Part shown: piece after piece, positions 1 through 6,268 of the stretch | Numbering within the stretch: the stretch's first letter is position 1 | Layout: each line of letters starts with the position of its first letter | Assembly: GCF_003248605.1 (NCBI RefSeq) | Contig: NZ_QFPF01000092.1 | Location: 1 to 10,270, forward strand | Length of the DNA: 10,270 nt | Direction of reading: 5' to 3' | Origin: Microbacterium sp. | Lineage (GTDB): Bacteria; Actinomycetota; Actinomycetes; Actinomycetales; Microbacteriaceae | The notes under the pieces: generated by a model | What the model was told of the DNA's origin: nothing | What the model saw: only the letters and a program-made list of their open reading frames with translations | Database searches by the model: none | Position numbers and translations under genes: made by a program

Positions 1-1
1 C

Positions 2-769
2 ACGGCGATCACCAACGGCGTGGCCGGCCTCTCGGCCGCCTTCTTCACGGAGTCGATGCGCAACGTCGTCGGTGAGGGTGGCGGCGCTCTGCACGCGATC
101 ATCGGCACCGTACTGGTCACTCTCGCGGCGGCGATCATCTCGATCCCGATCGGCCTCTTCACCGCCATCTACCTCGTCGAGTACGGCGCCGGAAAGCGAC
201 TCGCGCAGGGCATCACGTTCCTCGTCGACGTCATGACCGGCATCCCCTCGATCGTCGCCGGCCTGTTCGCCTACGCTCTCTTCGCGCTGTTCCTGGGCCC
301 CGGCATCCGCCTCGGCATCATGGGAGCGATCGCGCTGTCGGTGCTGATGATTCCCGTCGTCGTGCGCTCGAGCGAAGAGATGCTGCGCCTCGTGCCCAAC
401 GAACTGCGCGAAGCCGCATACGCCCTCGGTGTGCCGAAGTGGCTGACGATCGTCAAGGTCGTGCTGCCCACCTCGATCGCCGGGATCACGACGGGCATCA
501 TGCTCTCGATCGCCCGCGTCATCGGTGAGACCGCACCTCTGCTGATCACCGCCGGCTTCACGACGAGCATGAACTACAACCTGTTCGAGGGCCGCATGAT
601 GACGCTGCCGGTGTTCACCTACACGCAGTTCATGAACCAGGGCATTCCCGCCGAGGCGTACATCAACCGCGCGTGGGCGGCCGCGCTCGTCCTCATCGCC
701 CTCGTCATGGCGCTCAACATCCTGGCCCGCCTCATCGCCCGGATCTTCGCCCCCAAGTTCGGGCGCTGA
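2..769 (+). CDS. pstA: Phosphate ABC transporter permease PstA (5' partial)
   Basis: Inner-membrane permease that pairs with PstC to form the channel of the PstSCAB high-affinity phosphate importer. The reading frame is open from base 2, and the first residues (TAITNG, then VAGLSAAFF) already fit the family, so the real start lies before the window; the GTG at 20 is internal. About 255 residues are visible. Hydrophobic segments include [18 protein letters not shown], a stretch around [19 protein letters not shown], one around [14 protein letters not shown], and a final one near [17 protein letters not shown]. The cytoplasmic EAA-type loop that contacts the ATPase is seen as [12 protein letters not shown] followed by LTIVKVVLP. 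pstB follows after 50 bp on the same strand, as expected for a pst operon. No frameshift or other oddity is visible. Confidence 0.95.
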   Translation, partial: TAITNGVAGLSAAFFTESMRNVVGEGGGALHAIIGTVLVTLAAAIISIPIGLFTAIYLVEYGAGKRLAQGITFLVDVMTGIPSIVAGLFAYALFALFLGPGIRLGIMGAIALSVLMIPVVVRSSEEMLRLVPNELREAAYALGVPKWLTIVKVVLPTSIAGITTGIMLSIARVIGETAPLLITAGFTTSMNYNLFEGRMMTLPVFTYTQFMNQGIPAEAYINRAWAAALVLIALVMALNILARLIARIFAPKFGR

Positions 770-819
770 GCGCCACACGCCCCGCCCTTCACCTCACCCG
801 AGAACACCCAGAGGAACAC

Positions 820-1599
820 GTGTCCAAGAGCATCGAAGTCAACGACCTCAACGTCTACTACGGCGACTTCCTCGCCGTCGAGGGGGTCTCGCTCGACATC
901 GAGCCCCGCAGCGTCACCGCCTTCATCGGCCCGTCGGGCTGCGGCAAGTCGACGTTCCTGCGCACCCTGAACCGTATGCACGAGGTCATCCCGGGCGCGC
1001 GCGTCGAGGGCGAGGTGCTGCTCGATGGCAACAACCTCTACGCCGCGGGCGTCGACCCCGTGCTCGTGCGCCGGCAGGTGGGCATGGTCTTCCAGCGCCC
1101 CAACCCGTTCCCGACGATGTCGATCCGCGACAACGTGCTCGCGGGCGTGAAGCTCAACAACAAGCGCATCTCCAAGGGCGACGCCGACGCTCTCGTCGAG
1201 AAGTCCCTTCAGGGCGCCAACCTCTGGAACGAGGTCAAGGACCGCCTCGACCGCCCCGGCTCGGGTCTCTCGGGTGGCCAGCAGCAGCGACTGTGCATCG
1301 CCCGCGCGATCGCGGTCTCGCCCGAGGTGCTGCTGATGGACGAGCCCTGCTCGGCGCTCGACCCGATCTCGACCTACGCGATCGAAGAGCTGATCGGCGA
1401 GCTCAAGAGCGAGTACACGATCGTGATCGTCACGCACAACATGCAGCAGGCGTCGCGCGTGTCCGACAAGACCGCGTTCTTCAACATCGCGGGTACGGGC
1501 AAGCCCGGCAAGCTCATCGAATACGACGACACGACGTCGATCTTCACCACCCCCACGGTGCAGGCCACCGAGGACTACGTCTCGGGCCGTTTCGGGTAA
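820..1599 (+). CDS. pstB: Phosphate ABC transporter ATP-binding protein PstB
   Basis: Cytoplasmic ATPase that powers phosphate import through PstCA. The GTG at 820 is chosen because GAGGA (811-815) lies five bases before it and the protein then begins [14 protein letters not shown], as family members do. The open frame extends back to 673 but overlaps pstA and looks non-coding there. The protein has 259 residues, normal for PstB. Visible motifs: Walker [10 protein letters not shown] (residues 37-45), Q-loop in [12 protein letters not shown], signature LSGGQQQR (150-157), Walker B LLMDEP (171-176), and switch histidine in THNM (H206). The PstB-typical [14 protein letters not shown] segment is also present. 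It is co-transcribed with pstA and followed by a strong terminator, so no phoU is attached downstream here. Expression is probably phosphate-controlled, but no PHO box can be judged because the operon start is outside the window. Confidence 0.97.
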   Translation: MSKSIEVNDLNVYYGDFLAVEGVSLDIEPRSVTAFIGPSGCGKSTFLRTLNRMHEVIPGARVEGEVLLDGNNLYAAGVDPVLVRRQVGMVFQRPNPFPTMSIRDNVLAGVKLNNKRISKGDADALVEKSLQGANLWNEVKDRLDRPGSGLSGGQQQRLCIARAIAVSPEVLLMDEPCSALDPISTYAIEELIGELKSEYTIVIVTHNMQQASRVSDKTAFFNIAGTGKPGKLIEYDDTTSIFTTPTVQATEDYVSGRFG

Positions 1600-1645
1600 G
1601 GCCCTTCGGGACGCGCCCGCCATTCGGGGGCGGACGCGGCCGCAC

Positions 1646-1684
1646 AGACGGGATGCCTCGGGGTGAGGCATCCCGTCTTTCTTT
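1646..1684 (+). terminator. Intrinsic terminator of the pst operon
   Basis: A perfect 14-bp stem (1646-1659 with 1665-1678, arm AGACGGGATGCCTC) closes a 5-nt loop (GGGGT) and runs directly into the T-rich tract TTTCTTT (1678-1684). It begins 46 bp after the pstB stop codon. This is the clearest rho-independent terminator in the window and marks the end of the pst transcript. Confidence 0.9.
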
Positions 1685-1727
1685 GTGCCACGGGGGCCGG
1701 GCGGTCTGTGCCGCGCCTGCGCGGGCT

Positions 1728-1812
1728 GTGCACAGCTGCGGACCGGATGCCGCGACACGCCGGGTGGGCGGCCCGAGAGACGGCGTGTCGGCCGAGATGT
1801 CCGCAGCTGTGC
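1728..1812. repeat. 85-bp imperfect palindrome, copy 1
   Basis: An outer stem of 15 bp (1729-1743 with 1799-1813, TGCACAGCTGCGGAC) and an inner stem of 10 bp (1753-1762 with 1781-1790, CGACACGCCG) are separated by small asymmetric internal loops and cap an 18-nt centre. A second element of exactly the same length lies at 2772-2856. The left 35 bases agree at 33 positions and the right 32 at 28, whereas the central 17 bases differ. The element lies between the pst terminator and the DUF559 gene. It could be a REP-like or MITE-like dispersed repeat, or a recombination or protein-binding site. No flanking target-site duplication was recognised. Confidence 0.8.
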
Positions 1813-1824
1813 ATGCCTCGCGGC

Positions 1825-1846
1825 GGGTCGGGTGTGGGGGTGGGGG
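1825..1846 (+). other. G-quadruplex-type motif upstream of the DUF559 gene
   Basis: Four G-runs lie in 22 bases, with the pattern G3-N2-G3-N3-G5-N1-G5, which meets the usual intramolecular quadruplex pattern with short loops. The motif lies 12 bp right of palindrome copy 1 and about 90 bp upstream of the proposed start of the endonuclease-like gene. In GC-rich genomes such runs occur by chance, so a function is only a possibility. The rest of 1600-1938 holds the pst terminator and palindrome copy 1; no clear promoter was seen for the downstream gene. Confidence 0.5.
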
Positions 1847-1938
1847 TGAGCCCTCCACAGGAATGGGGTGAGAGGGGACGTCCCCGGGCGGCGCGGCCAG
1901 AGCCGGGAGCGGGATGCCGGAGGCTCCACCCTCGAGGG

Positions 1939-2766
1939 ATGTGCACAGGTCCCTCCCCCTTCGTCCGGACGTACGCGGCGCTGAGGAGCGACGGATCGAG
2001 TCGTCGCAGCGTCGCCGCTCAGACAGCATCCGGCGATCTGCGGCACGTGCGGCGCGGTATCTACGCGACCGCGGGAACCTGCACCCCCACCCTCGCGGCG
2101 GCGGCCCACGGGGGCGCACTCACGTGCGAGAGCGCAGCCCGACACCTGGGGCTCTGGGTGCTCGATGACCCGGATCGGGTGCATGTCCGTCTGCATCGCG
2201 GCGGCCACCGCTATGCCCACGACGGATGCCGGTGCATCGAGCACTGGGACCGCGGCGGCGCGACCGATGCCTTCGGCCTGCCGGCGGTGGAGCGGATCCT
2301 GGTTCAGATCCTGCAGTGCCGCGGCATCGAGGCGATGTTCGTCGCCCTCGAATCGGCCCTCAGGAAGCGGATGCTGCCGTCTCATCGCCGCGCGGCGCTC
2401 CGTACCGCGGTGCCCGCGGCCGTGCAGCCCATCGTCGACTTCGCACGCAACGACGCCGACAGCGGGCTGGAGTCGCTCGTGCGGCTGCGACTGCGGCGCC
2501 ACGGCCTGAGCGTGCGCACGCAGGTGCGCGTGCCCGGTGTGGGAAGAATCGATCTGATCATCGGGGAGCGACTGCTGATCGAGGTGGACGGCAAGGCCGG
2601 GCACGCGGACGCGACCAGCCGACACAAGGATCTCGTGCGCGACGCGCACGCGGCGATGTGGGATTACGACACGCTGCGGTTCGACTACGCGATGGTGGTG
2701 CACGACTGGGATCTCGTCGAGCGCGCCATCCTGTCTCGTGTCGCCGCCGGACGCCATCTGCGATGA
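1939..2766 (+). CDS. DUF559 / Vsr-like endonuclease-fold protein with N-terminal AbiEi-like region
   Basis: A 275-residue protein of a common but poorly understood actinobacterial family. The N-terminal part (about residues 10-45, ending RHVRRGIYA) resembles the winged-helix segment often found with AbiEi-type antitoxins. The C-terminal part (about 172-260) is DUF559, related to Vsr mismatch endonucleases and the PD-(D/E)XK fold. Candidate active-site residues are E178 (GLES), D205 (GRIDLII) and E215/D217/K219 (IEVDGK). The ATG at 1939 is preferred because the N-terminal helix fits from there; GAGGG touches the ATG, so the ribosome site is poor and the start is uncertain. The frame is open back to 1663, but that part runs through a terminator and palindrome and is not convincing. 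The gene stands alone between two palindromes. A nuclease role is inferred; a defence or DNA-repair link is unproven. Confidence 0.75.
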   Translation: MCTGPSPFVRTYAALRSDGSSRRSVAAQTASGDLRHVRRGIYATAGTCTPTLAAAAHGGALTCESAARHLGLWVLDDPDRVHVRLHRGGHRYAHDGCRCIEHWDRGGATDAFGLPAVERILVQILQCRGIEAMFVALESALRKRMLPSHRRAALRTAVPAAVQPIVDFARNDADSGLESLVRLRLRRHGLSVRTQVRVPGVGRIDLIIGERLLIEVDGKAGHADATSRHKDLVRDAHAAMWDYDTLRFDYAMVVHDWDLVERAILSRVAAGRHLR

Positions 2767-2771
2767 GGGCC

Positions 2772-2856
2772 GTGCACAGCTGCGGACGGGGTGCCGCGAC
2801 ACGCCGCTGGCGCGGCCTGCAGCACGGCGTGTCGGCCGTCGCGTCCGCAGCTGTGC
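2772..2856. repeat. 85-bp imperfect palindrome, copy 2
   Basis: Second copy of the element at 1728-1812. The outer stem is 15 bp (2774-2788 with 2842-2856, GCACAGCTGCGGACG) and the inner stem 10 bp (2797-2806 with 2825-2834), with the same bulge layout and an 18-nt centre whose sequence differs from copy 1. It starts 5 bp after the stop codon of the DUF559 gene, so it could also act as a 3' hairpin for that transcript, though no T-tract follows. Confidence 0.8.
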
Positions 2857-2860
2857 CCGC

Positions 2861-2902
2861 GGGGACGCCGGGGGGCAGAGGGCAGAGGGAGGCAGAGGGG
2901 GG
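2861..2902 (+). other. G-run tract with short GGGCAGA repeats
   Basis: Five G-runs (2861-2864, 2870-2875, 2880-2882, 2887-2889, 2897-2902) are separated by short spacers, several of them CAGA, giving a degenerate GGGCAGA tandem. The tract lies between palindrome copy 2 and the stop codon of the minus-strand gene at 2904. It fits a quadruplex pattern on the plus strand; on the minus-strand transcript it would be a C-rich 3' end. A function is speculative. Confidence 0.45.
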
Positions 2903-2903
2903 C

Positions 2904-3788
2904 TCAGGACGTGCGGGCCAGAAGTGCGGCGTTGAGCGCCGCGGTGAGGGCAGCATCCACGACCACGGGACGCGCATCGAGCTCACGCACCGGCGCGGCC
3001 AGACGCACGCTCGAGAGCAGCCACATCGCGTCGACCCGGTCGAGCTCGGACACGGGCACGTCACGGTACTGCACCGATATCCCCTGCCCGTCGAGCCAGG
3101 CGAAAGCGCTCAGCTGCGTCGTGCCGTGCAGGATGCCGGAACTGGCCGGTGGCGTGACGTAGATCCCGTCGATGCGCAGCAGCGCCGTCGCGGTCGGCGC
3201 CTCGAGCACGTAGCCGTCGGAGGAGACGAAGAGCGCATCATCGGCTCCCCGGCGGCGGGCCTCGCGCAGCGCCGCCATGTTGACGGCGTACGAGAGCGTC
3301 TTGGCGCCGAGCATCAGCCACGGCGCGCGGGCCGCGGCGTCGCGGTCGACCCCGCGGTCGAGGGTGACGAGACGGATGCCGCCGGTCCGCGCCGCGGTGA
3401 AATCCGGTGCCTGCGCGACCGAGATCCACGCGGTCGCTGTGCGTCCGTCGTCGAGGCCACGACTGAGGACGAGCTTGATCGTCGCCTCGCCCGGAGGGCA
3501 GGCGGAGGCGGCGCGCGCGATCGCCTGCCGCCACTGCCCGAGGTGCGGGGCGGGAAGATCCATGAGGGCGGCCGACCGCGCGAGCCGCTCGAGGTGCGCC
3601 TCGACCTGGTGCGGGATTCCATCGAGGGCGCCCAGAGTCTCGAAGACGCCGTCGCCGCGCTGGGCGCTGAGGTCGCCGAGCAGCAGGGCGGGTGCGCCGG
3701 GATCGTGTTCGGCGAAGGTCGACCCGAAGTCGCTACGGGCATCATCGGATGCCGCCGGGTCGATCAGAAGCGCGTGACGCCAGCTCAT
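2904..3788 (-). CDS. pabC: Class IV PLP-dependent enzyme, aminodeoxychorismate lyase-like
   Basis: A 294-residue fold-type IV PLP enzyme. PabC cleaves 4-amino-4-deoxychorismate to p-aminobenzoate and pyruvate for folate synthesis; relatives are branched-chain and D-amino acid aminotransferases. Visible family marks are LSAQRGDGVFETL (40-52), the PLP-binding lysine in GAKTLSYAVNM (K163), the glutamate of VLEAPTATALL (E196), and PPASSGILHGTTQ (213-225). The start MSWRHALLIDPAASDD fits what I recall of Microbacteriaceae relatives. A G-run directly abuts the ATG and there is no well-spaced Shine-Dalgarno site. No pabA or pabB is adjacent, so substrate choice rests on family resemblance, and a general aminotransferase cannot be excluded. 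The gene is separated from the upstream minus-strand gene by a 206-bp gap containing a folded element, which suggests its own promoter. Confidence 0.8.
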   Translation of the reverse strand: MSWRHALLIDPAASDDARSDFGSTFAEHDPGAPALLLGDLSAQRGDGVFETLGALDGIPHQVEAHLERLARSAALMDLPAPHLGQWRQAIARAASACPPGEATIKLVLSRGLDDGRTATAWISVAQAPDFTAARTGGIRLVTLDRGVDRDAAARAPWLMLGAKTLSYAVNMAALREARRRGADDALFVSSDGYVLEAPTATALLRIDGIYVTPPASSGILHGTTQLSAFAWLDGQGISVQYRDVPVSELDRVDAMWLLSSVRLAAPVRELDARPVVVDAALTAALNAALLARTS

Positions 3789-3869
3789 CCCCCGAGCCTA
3801 CGCGCGCGTCGCCACGCCGCTCGGGACCGCCGATCCGGCAGCTCGGAACAGCCTGCCCACGACCTCGGT

Positions 3870-3875
3870 TAGACT
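3870..3875 (+). promoter_or_regulatory. Possible -10 box in front of the folded element
   Basis: TAGACT fits the actinobacterial -10 pattern TANNNT. A start seven bases downstream would be G3882, exactly the first base of the closing stem of the folded element. No good -35 is visible (GGAACA lies 19 bp upstream), so this is a weak call that depends on the RNA interpretation. Confidence 0.3.
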
Positions 3876-3881
3876 GTCATA

Positions 3882-3959
3882 GCCGGGCCGCAGTAACCCC
3901 GGGCTCCATCTTCTGCCGCTATGAGCGGCCATGCGCCGAGAGGCGTTCTGCGGCCCGGC
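3882..3959 (+). ncRNA. Candidate structured RNA (multi-branched fold), strand uncertain
   Basis: A perfect 12-bp closing stem (3882-3893, GCCGGGCCGCAG, with 3948-3959) encloses two hairpins. One is GCCGCT-ATG-AGCGGC (3915-3929). The other is 3933-3946, four GC pairs plus a terminal G-T pair around a GAGA loop, a GNRA-type tetraloop when read on the plus strand. A 21-nt unpaired segment (3894-3914) joins the closing stem to the first hairpin. The element fills part of the only sizeable gap (3789-3994) in this minus-strand gene run. I could not match it to SRP RNA, tRNA, 6C RNA, THF or c-di-GMP riboswitches. On the plus strand it would be a free small RNA; on the minus strand it would lie in the leader of the pabC-like gene. 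No T-tract terminator follows on either side. Confidence 0.4.
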
Positions 3960-3994
3960 ACTACTGTGTCCGCATCCGGCACGACCGCGGCAAC

Positions 3995-4633
3995 TCAGGT
4001 GAGGGCGTCGCGCCGCCACAGCGCCGCCGCCGCCGTGAGGTCGACGGCGAACGTCGACAGGCGCAGCGCGCGGGTCGTCAGCTCGCTCGAGCGCCCCGGT
4101 TCGGTCGGCTCGTAATCGTCCGCGAGATGCGTGGCACCGGATGCCTGCACCCGGCAGAACGCGGCCGCGCGATCGAGCGCGACCCCGAAATCGCCGTCGA
4201 AGACCCCGCGCAGGATCGCGTCGGAGAGTTCGATCAGCTCGTCCGGTCCGGCAGGGGCGGGCGCGCCCGCGATCACCGGGTCGACGGAGGGCAGCGCGTC
4301 GCGCCCGCGCTCGTACAGCAGCGCCGCCGTGCGCGGGTCGTCGTGGATCATCAACTGCAGCAGATAGATGCGCCACAGCGCGCCGGGCAGCGTCCGCGCC
4401 GGCGACCGCGACCACAGCTCGGCGATGTCGTCGATGCCGTGCCGATCGGTGAAGCCGATCAGGCGGTCGATCACGCCCGCATCGGGCTCGTCACGCACCC
4501 GCGAGAGCAGTGCCGCGGCGGTGGTGTGCGCGACACGCGAGACCTCGGCCGGATCATCGGCCGCGAAGAGCCGATCGAAGGTCTCGGAGGGACGACGCAC
4601 GGGCTTGTGGAAGCCGGGATTCTCGTCGCTCAT
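3995..4633 (-). CDS. Conserved Microbacteriaceae protein of unknown function
   Basis: A 212-residue, soluble, mostly helical-looking protein without signal peptide or membrane segment. From memory, near-identical proteins occur in Microbacterium genomes, sometimes labelled DNA-directed RNA polymerase subunit beta; nothing in the sequence supports that label. Recognisable stretches are HKPVRRPSETFDRLF near the N-terminus, HGIDDIAELWSRSPARTLPG and GALWRIYLLQLMIHDD in the middle, and HLADDYEPTEPGR near the C-terminus. The ATG at 4633 is preferred over the GTG three bases upstream, because GGAG sits two bases before it and the protein then starts MSDENP. It lies 41 bp after the anti-sigma gene on the same strand, so it may be the third gene of the sigma operon. 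No catalytic motif was identified. Confidence 0.85.
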   Translation of the reverse strand: MSDENPGFHKPVRRPSETFDRLFAADDPAEVSRVAHTTAAALLSRVRDEPDAGVIDRLIGFTDRHGIDDIAELWSRSPARTLPGALWRIYLLQLMIHDDPRTAALLYERGRDALPSVDPVIAGAPAPAGPDELIELSDAILRGVFDGDFGVALDRAAAFCRVQASGATHLADDYEPTEPGRSSELTTRALRLSTFAVDLTAAAALWRRDALT

Positions 4634-4674
4634 CACTCCAGGCTACCCGCGGCCGCGGCGAGCGCGAGCGCGCC

Positions 4675-5439
4675 TCACGCGGTGGGGATCGCGACGATCG
4701 GCGTCGATGTGGGCTGCCCCGTGGGGGATCCCCCCGCGGGCTCCACCGTCACGGCGATGGTGTCGCCGGGCGCCATCTGCCCCGCCAGCAGCGCGGTCGC
4801 GGTGCCCGAATCGTCGGCGGTGAACACCCCGGCGGCGATCGGCTCTTCACCCCGCACGAACCACAGCTCGTAGCTCTGATCGGCCTCGATCGGCGGAAGA
4901 CCCGCCGAGACGAACACCGTCTCACCGAGAGATTCCGACCAGTGCACCGTCGCCTCTCCCCCATCGGCCAGCGTCGTCGATGCGCTCTGCGCATCCGGCG
5001 CCGCTTCGATGCGATCGAGCGCCACCACGGCCGCGGGGCGGTTCAGCTGCTGCGCGACGATCGTCGCACCCGCACCCACACCCAGCAGCAAGGCGATCGA
5101 GGCTGCGAGCGCGAACCACGCCCTCGCCCCCCATCCGGCGCGACGTGTCGGCGCCTGCGTGACCGGAACCGAGGCCGCAGCCGCAGCGGCGGGCTCGGCA
5201 TCCACCCGCTTCTGAGGCGTGGTCAGGATGCTGTCGAGCAATCCCGCGCGCAGCGCCGCGGGCGGCGCGACCTCGGGCACACCGTCGGCGAGGGCCGAGA
5301 CCGTGACGCGGTCCGCGTCGAGGTGGTGGCGCCATTCGGGATGCTGAGCGAGGGCGGCGACGAAGGCGCGCTCGTCGTCAGGGTCGAGCGCGTGCAGCGC
5401 GTGCCCCGCGGCGAGTTCTGCGAAATCGTGCTCCGTCAT
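4675..5439 (-). CDS. rskA: RskA-family anti-sigma factor
   Basis: A 254-residue single-pass membrane protein that should bind and hold the ECF sigma factor encoded just upstream. The cytoplasmic N-terminal domain (about 1-75, [23 protein letters not shown]) has the RskA/anti-sigma-K pattern and no HxxxCxxC zinc motif. An alanine-rich linker follows, then one membrane helix (about 106-129, WFALAASIALLLGVGAGA). The extracytoplasmic RskA domain shows YELWFV (190-195), GVFTADDSGTA and an IAVTVEPAGGSPTGQP tail, all typical. The start codon overlaps the sigma stop codon as ATGA, indicating translational coupling. In mycobacteria the RskA partner is released by regulated proteolysis; the same is inferred here but no protease gene is in the window. 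Confidence 0.93.
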   Translation of the reverse strand: MTEHDFAELAAGHALHALDPDDERAFVAALAQHPEWRHHLDADRVTVSALADGVPEVAPPAALRAGLLDSILTTPQKRVDAEPAAAAAASVPVTQAPTRRAGWGARAWFALAASIALLLGVGAGATIVAQQLNRPAAVVALDRIEAAPDAQSASTTLADGGEATVHWSESLGETVFVSAGLPPIEADQSYELWFVRGEEPIAAGVFTADDSGTATALLAGQMAPGDTIAVTVEPAGGSPTGQPTSTPIVAIPTA

Positions 5440-6026
5440 GACGTCACCCCCATCTCTGCCCTCAGGCGGGTCAGACCGTCCCGCATGCGTGTCTTGATCG
5501 TTCCCAGCGGCGCCCCCACGAGCGCCGCGATCTCGCTCTGACTGTAACCCCCGTAGTACGCGAGGGTGATCGCCTCCCGCTGAGCGTCGGGCAGGGTCTT
5601 CAGGGCCGTTGCGACCCGTTGTCCCTCGATCCGAAGCTCCACGTGCTCAGCGACCCCGTCATGTGCGACTTCCATGTCCCGGAAGCCCACCCGCACGTCC
5701 CGGTCCACGCTCGCCTGCGAAGAACGCACACGATCGACAGCCCGGCGGTGCGCCATCGTGAGCACCCAGGATCTTCCTTGACCCTTGTTCGGAGCGAAGC
5801 GGTCGGCGGATTGCCACACTTCGAGGAAGACCTCCTGGAGCACCTCTTCGCTCTGCGAGCGGTCGACGAGCACTCGAAGGATCAAACCGAACACCCGCGA
5901 CGAGAGCAGGTCGTAGAGCCTTGCGAACGCGTCCCTGTCGCCCTGCGCGATGCGCACGAGGAGTTCGCCGGCGTGATCGACCGGGTCGGCGCCGCCCTCG
6001 GGCACGTCGAGTCCGTCGATAACCAT
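5436..6026 (-). CDS. sigK: ECF RNA polymerase sigma factor, SigK type
   Basis: A 196-residue group IV sigma factor. Region 2 (about 34-100) contains [18 protein letters not shown], the [14 protein letters not shown] core-binding segment and [16 protein letters not shown]. Region 4 (about 141-190) contains [19 protein letters not shown] followed by the helix-turn-helix [20 protein letters not shown]. Pairing with an RskA anti-sigma factor (4-bp overlap) and a divergent MPT83-like gene supports a SigK assignment. The ATG at 6026 (MVIDGLDV) is chosen with GGGG four bases upstream; the in-frame ATG at 6038 is an alternative. The frame stays open to 6152, but the extra residues are arginine-rich and unlike the family. 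A self-activated promoter is plausible but no convincing box was found on this strand. Confidence 0.93.
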   Translation of the reverse strand: MVIDGLDVPEGGADPVDHAGELLVRIAQGDRDAFARLYDLLSSRVFGLILRVLVDRSQSEEVLQEVFLEVWQSADRFAPNKGQGRSWVLTMAHRRAVDRVRSSQASVDRDVRVGFRDMEVAHDGVAEHVELRIEGQRVATALKTLPDAQREAITLAYYGGYSQSEIAALVGAPLGTIKTRMRDGLTRLRAEMGVTS

Positions 6027-6149
6027 GTACCCCAGCATGCCGCACGTTCGCCCGTCGTCCCTGTCGCGCGCGCGGGATCGCGCCCGCGAGAGCCAACCGT
6101 TACACTCCCGCGGCCTTGAGGGGCAGCATCCCCCGTTTCGAAGAAACTT

Positions 6150-6176
6150 CAATCCGATATCGGGGGCGATCCGAAC
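6150..6176 (+). promoter_or_regulatory. Possible SigK-type promoter for the fasciclin gene
   Basis: CAATCC (6150-6155) and CCGAAC (6171-6176) are separated by 15 bp. They resemble the mycobacterial SigK consensus as I recall it, CCATCC and CCGAAT with 16-17 bp between them, with one mismatch in each box and a slightly short spacer. Transcription would start near 6183 and leave an untranslated leader of roughly 86 nt before the fasciclin ATG. The gap 6027-6268 shows no other clear feature. Confidence 0.4.
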
Positions 6177-6268
6177 AGCCTGTGAAGCCGCTCAGCGGCA
6201 AGGACAACCCCCGCACCGGGGGTGTGCCACAGCAGGGGCCTGCCGCCCCGGACACACAGGAGGAAACC

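Noticed and set aside
1663..1938. N-terminal extension of the DUF559 frame
   Set aside because: The extension would translate the pst terminator, palindrome copy 1 and the G-runs; the family N-terminus fits from 1939.
1941..1948. GTGCACAG at the DUF559 start, identical to the first eight bases of the palindrome arm
   Set aside because: Only eight bases and no continuation of the arm; chance is sufficient.
619..2802. 727-codon open frame on the minus strand
   Set aside because: It runs antisense through pstB, the terminator, both stem regions and the DUF559 gene, has low-complexity Arg/His/Pro-rich composition and no recognisable domain; long antisense frames are common at this GC content.
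2226..3872. 548-codon plus-strand open frame
   Set aside because: It is an out-of-frame shadow of the DUF559 gene and the antisense of the pabC-like gene, with arginine/alanine-rich sequence and no domain.
3882..3959. SRP RNA, tRNA or known riboswitch
   Set aside because: No SRP GGAA/GGAG apical loop sequence, no T-arm or anticodon arm, no 6C loops and no THF or c-di-GMP core. A short minus-strand likeness to the 3' end of GEMM (GATGG, GCCCGGGGTTAC) lacks the matching 5' half.
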